Assembly (NCBI GenBank): GCA_947457605.1
Contig: CANGWP010000099.1
Span: 1 to 8,335 of the forward strand
Reading direction: 5' to 3'
DNA length: 8,335 nt
From: Bdellovibrionales bacterium
GTDB lineage: Bacteria > Bdellovibrionota > UBA1018 > CAIMNF01
Positions 7,237 to 8,335 of the stretch are shown piece after piece. The translations under genes were made by a program, and so were the position numbers. Positions within the stretch are counted from its first letter, which is position 1. Each line of letters begins with the position of its first letter. The notes under the pieces are model-generated. The model was not told the origin of the DNA. It made no database searches and saw only the letters and a program-made list of their open reading frames with translations.

Positions 7237-8160
7237 ATGGTGATTCTCAAACGTTGGGCATTTGCATTGGCGTGGGTTTTTGGTGCGGGTTTCATTTCAG
7301 ATTCATGGGCCGTTGAGCTAGATCATTCCCGAGCTGCAGTCCGACAGTACTCTGAGGTAAAGGGTTTTTTGGGGGAACTTGCCAAGGCCCATCCCGGAAA
7401 CGCAAAACTCTTTGTCCTTGGGGACAGCGATTCCGGCGAGAAGATTATCGGACTTCAAGTGGGATCCGGAAAAGTCAATCAGGTGGTCGTGGCCACCCAT
7501 CATGGAAATGAATACGGGGCGACCGAGGTGGGTCTTCGATTTGCCCAACAGATTGCGGCCCGTCCGATCGAGGGCCAAACGGTCTATGTGATCCCCGTTT
7601 TGAATGTTTCTGGCTACAATCGAAAGATGCGAAGGGAGACTGCAAACGGCGGCTCATTTGATCCGAACCGGAATTATCCCGGTCCTTGTGGAACAGAAGG
7701 TCCGTTCACGTTGAAGTCCACACGGGCACTTGCGAAATTCATCGATGAAAAGAACATCGTTTCCTCGGCCACGCTTCATACGTTTTCGCCCGCGGTGGTC
7801 TACCCTTGGGGACTATCGAGCCATGATCTGAAAACCGGGTATGAGAGCATTTTCAAAGGGCTTGTGGCGGACGCTACCCGGGAAAGTCACTATGCCACCG
7901 GAAATTCAACAGAACTCATCTATCCTGCGGACGGTACCTATGAGGATTATGCGTTCCATCAGCATGGAATCTGGTCGATTCTGTTTGAGCTTGGACATTC
8001 CCATAGCCCCTCCGCTCAGAATATCGAAACCATGGTGAAGGTGAATGTTCCCGGGATCCGAAGGATGCTCGAATCCGCTCCGAGTGTGCGCGCGGAGAAG
8101 CACGCTTTTTCAGGAAAATGTGACCGCAGCCTTGTCAGTCTCGATCGTCACGATGAGTAG
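7237..8160 (+). CDS. Secreted M14-family zinc carboxypeptidase
   Basis: A 307-residue precursor. Residues 1-25 form a Sec signal peptide (basic start, hydrophobic core, cleavage likely after SWA). The M14 zinc-peptidase motifs appear in order: HxxE as HGNE (His89, Glu92), an RKMRR cluster at 129-133 that should supply the Arg127 equivalent, PNRN (Asn144, Arg145) for the substrate carboxylate, the third zinc ligand His181, Tyr229 matching carboxypeptidase A Tyr248, and catalytic Glu251 in FELG matching Glu270. The Tyr-to-Glu spacing of 22 is identical to carboxypeptidase A. It would remove C-terminal residues from peptides in the periplasm or outside the cell; peptidoglycan stem peptides are one possible substrate, as for some bacterial M14 enzymes. 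Glu236 sits where carboxypeptidase A has Ile255, hinting at a preference for basic or amine-bearing side chains. Cys151 and Cys295 are the only cysteines and may pair. The family call is firm; the substrate is unknown. Confidence 0.92.
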   Translation: MVILKRWAFALAWVFGAGFISDSWAVELDHSRAAVRQYSEVKGFLGELAKAHPGNAKLFVLGDSDSGEKIIGLQVGSGKVNQVVVATHHGNEYGATEVGLRFAQQIAARPIEGQTVYVIPVLNVSGYNRKMRRETANGGSFDPNRNYPGPCGTEGPFTLKSTRALAKFIDEKNIVSSATLHTFSPAVVYPWGLSSHDLKTGYESIFKGLVADATRESHYATGNSTELIYPADGTYEDYAFHQHGIWSILFELGHSHSPSAQNIETMVKVNVPGIRRMLESAPSVRAEKHAFSGKCDRSLVSLDRHDE

Positions 8161-8166
8161 GCCCAT

Positions 8167-8335
8167 TCAGTATTCAGGAGCGAACTTTTGAGCGCTTTTC
8201 CGCTTGATGACCTTGGCCACTGAAATGAACGGGATGTGGTTCATGCGTGAACCCGTGTATTGGTTCATGTACCCGAACTCGACACCCATCTGGTGCTCAA
8301 GTTCAACCCTGAATCCGGCAAAAATCCGGTTCTGA
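8167..8335 (-). CDS. C-terminal end of a DUF2490-like outer-membrane beta-barrel protein (partial)
   Basis: Only the last 55 codons are in the window, read from position 8334 down to a TGA whose complement lies at 8167-8169; the gene continues past the right edge. The peptide begins QNRIFAGF, then shows alternating polar and hydrophobic strands, ELGYMNQY-like wording (here EFGYMNQY), then NHIPFISV. This order (QNR, a strand, GY plus NQ, then NH and a final strand) is typical of the end of DUF2490 family proteins, small predicted outer-membrane barrels of unknown function. Unusually, a basic tail of about 14 residues follows the last strand, ending in Tyr. Its stop is 6 bp from the stop of the carboxypeptidase gene, so the two transcripts converge and probably overlap. 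The frame is open throughout; the family call rests on motif recall. Confidence 0.6.
   Translation of the reverse strand, partial: QNRIFAGFRVELEHQMGVEFGYMNQYTGSRMNHIPFISVAKVIKRKSAQKFAPEY

Noticed and set aside
7501..7515. HGNE motif as a sign of a succinylglutamate desuccinylase or aspartoacylase
   Set aside because: That related family also uses HGNE, but this protein has a signal peptide, the PNRN motif and the exact Tyr-Glu spacing of classical M14 carboxypeptidases.
8190..8206. Small hairpin AGCG-CTTTTC-CGCT near the convergent gene ends
   Set aside because: The stem is only 4 bp, lacks a T-run and lies inside the coding region of the minus-strand gene, so a terminator cannot be supported.
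1..8335. RNA genes, CRISPR arrays, insertion sequences and attachment sites
   Set aside because: No tRNA-like cloverleaf, rRNA segment, regularly spaced direct-repeat array, transposase motif or terminal repeat was seen; the only noncoding stretches are 130, 98 and 6 bp.

Overview
The window comes from a bacterium, very probably Gram-negative. Two genes begin with Sec-type signal sequences, and the gene cut by the right edge ends like a DUF2490 outer-membrane beta-barrel protein. Base composition is balanced and protein-coding density is high. The mix of an exported M14 metallopeptidase, an outer-membrane barrel and very large envelope proteins of unknown family would fit Bdellovibrionota or a related former deltaproteobacterium. 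That placement is only a guess; no marker gene is present.

Layout. (1) Positions 1-2658, plus strand: an 885-residue reading frame of unknown family, possibly continuing beyond the left edge. (2) Positions 2659-2788: a 130-bp AT-rich gap with a TATAAA element, preceded by four TCAGG-like pentamers at exactly 11-bp steps. (3) Positions 2789-7138, plus strand: a giant exported or membrane-anchored protein of about 1449 residues. Its last ~890 residues are a diverged copy of the first gene's product, and its first ~560 residues are extra. (4) Positions 7139-7236: a short gap with an inverted repeat and a good ribosome binding site. (5) Positions 7237-8160, plus strand: a secreted M14-family zinc carboxypeptidase with all expected catalytic residues. 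(6) Positions 8167-8335, minus strand: the last 55 codons of a DUF2490-like protein, converging on the peptidase gene with only 6 bp between the stops.

The main point is the pair of tandem paralogues. Their strongest conservation lies in a hydrophobic core of about 110 residues (three or four membrane-spanning segments followed by a conserved EIANSTVG stretch) and in a C-terminal AGG/FLDFTRL motif. I do not recognise this family. The two proteins may be related subunits of one envelope assembly, or variants made by duplication. The nearby peptidase and outer-membrane barrel are consistent with cell-envelope work, but nothing in the sequence shows that the four genes act in one pathway.
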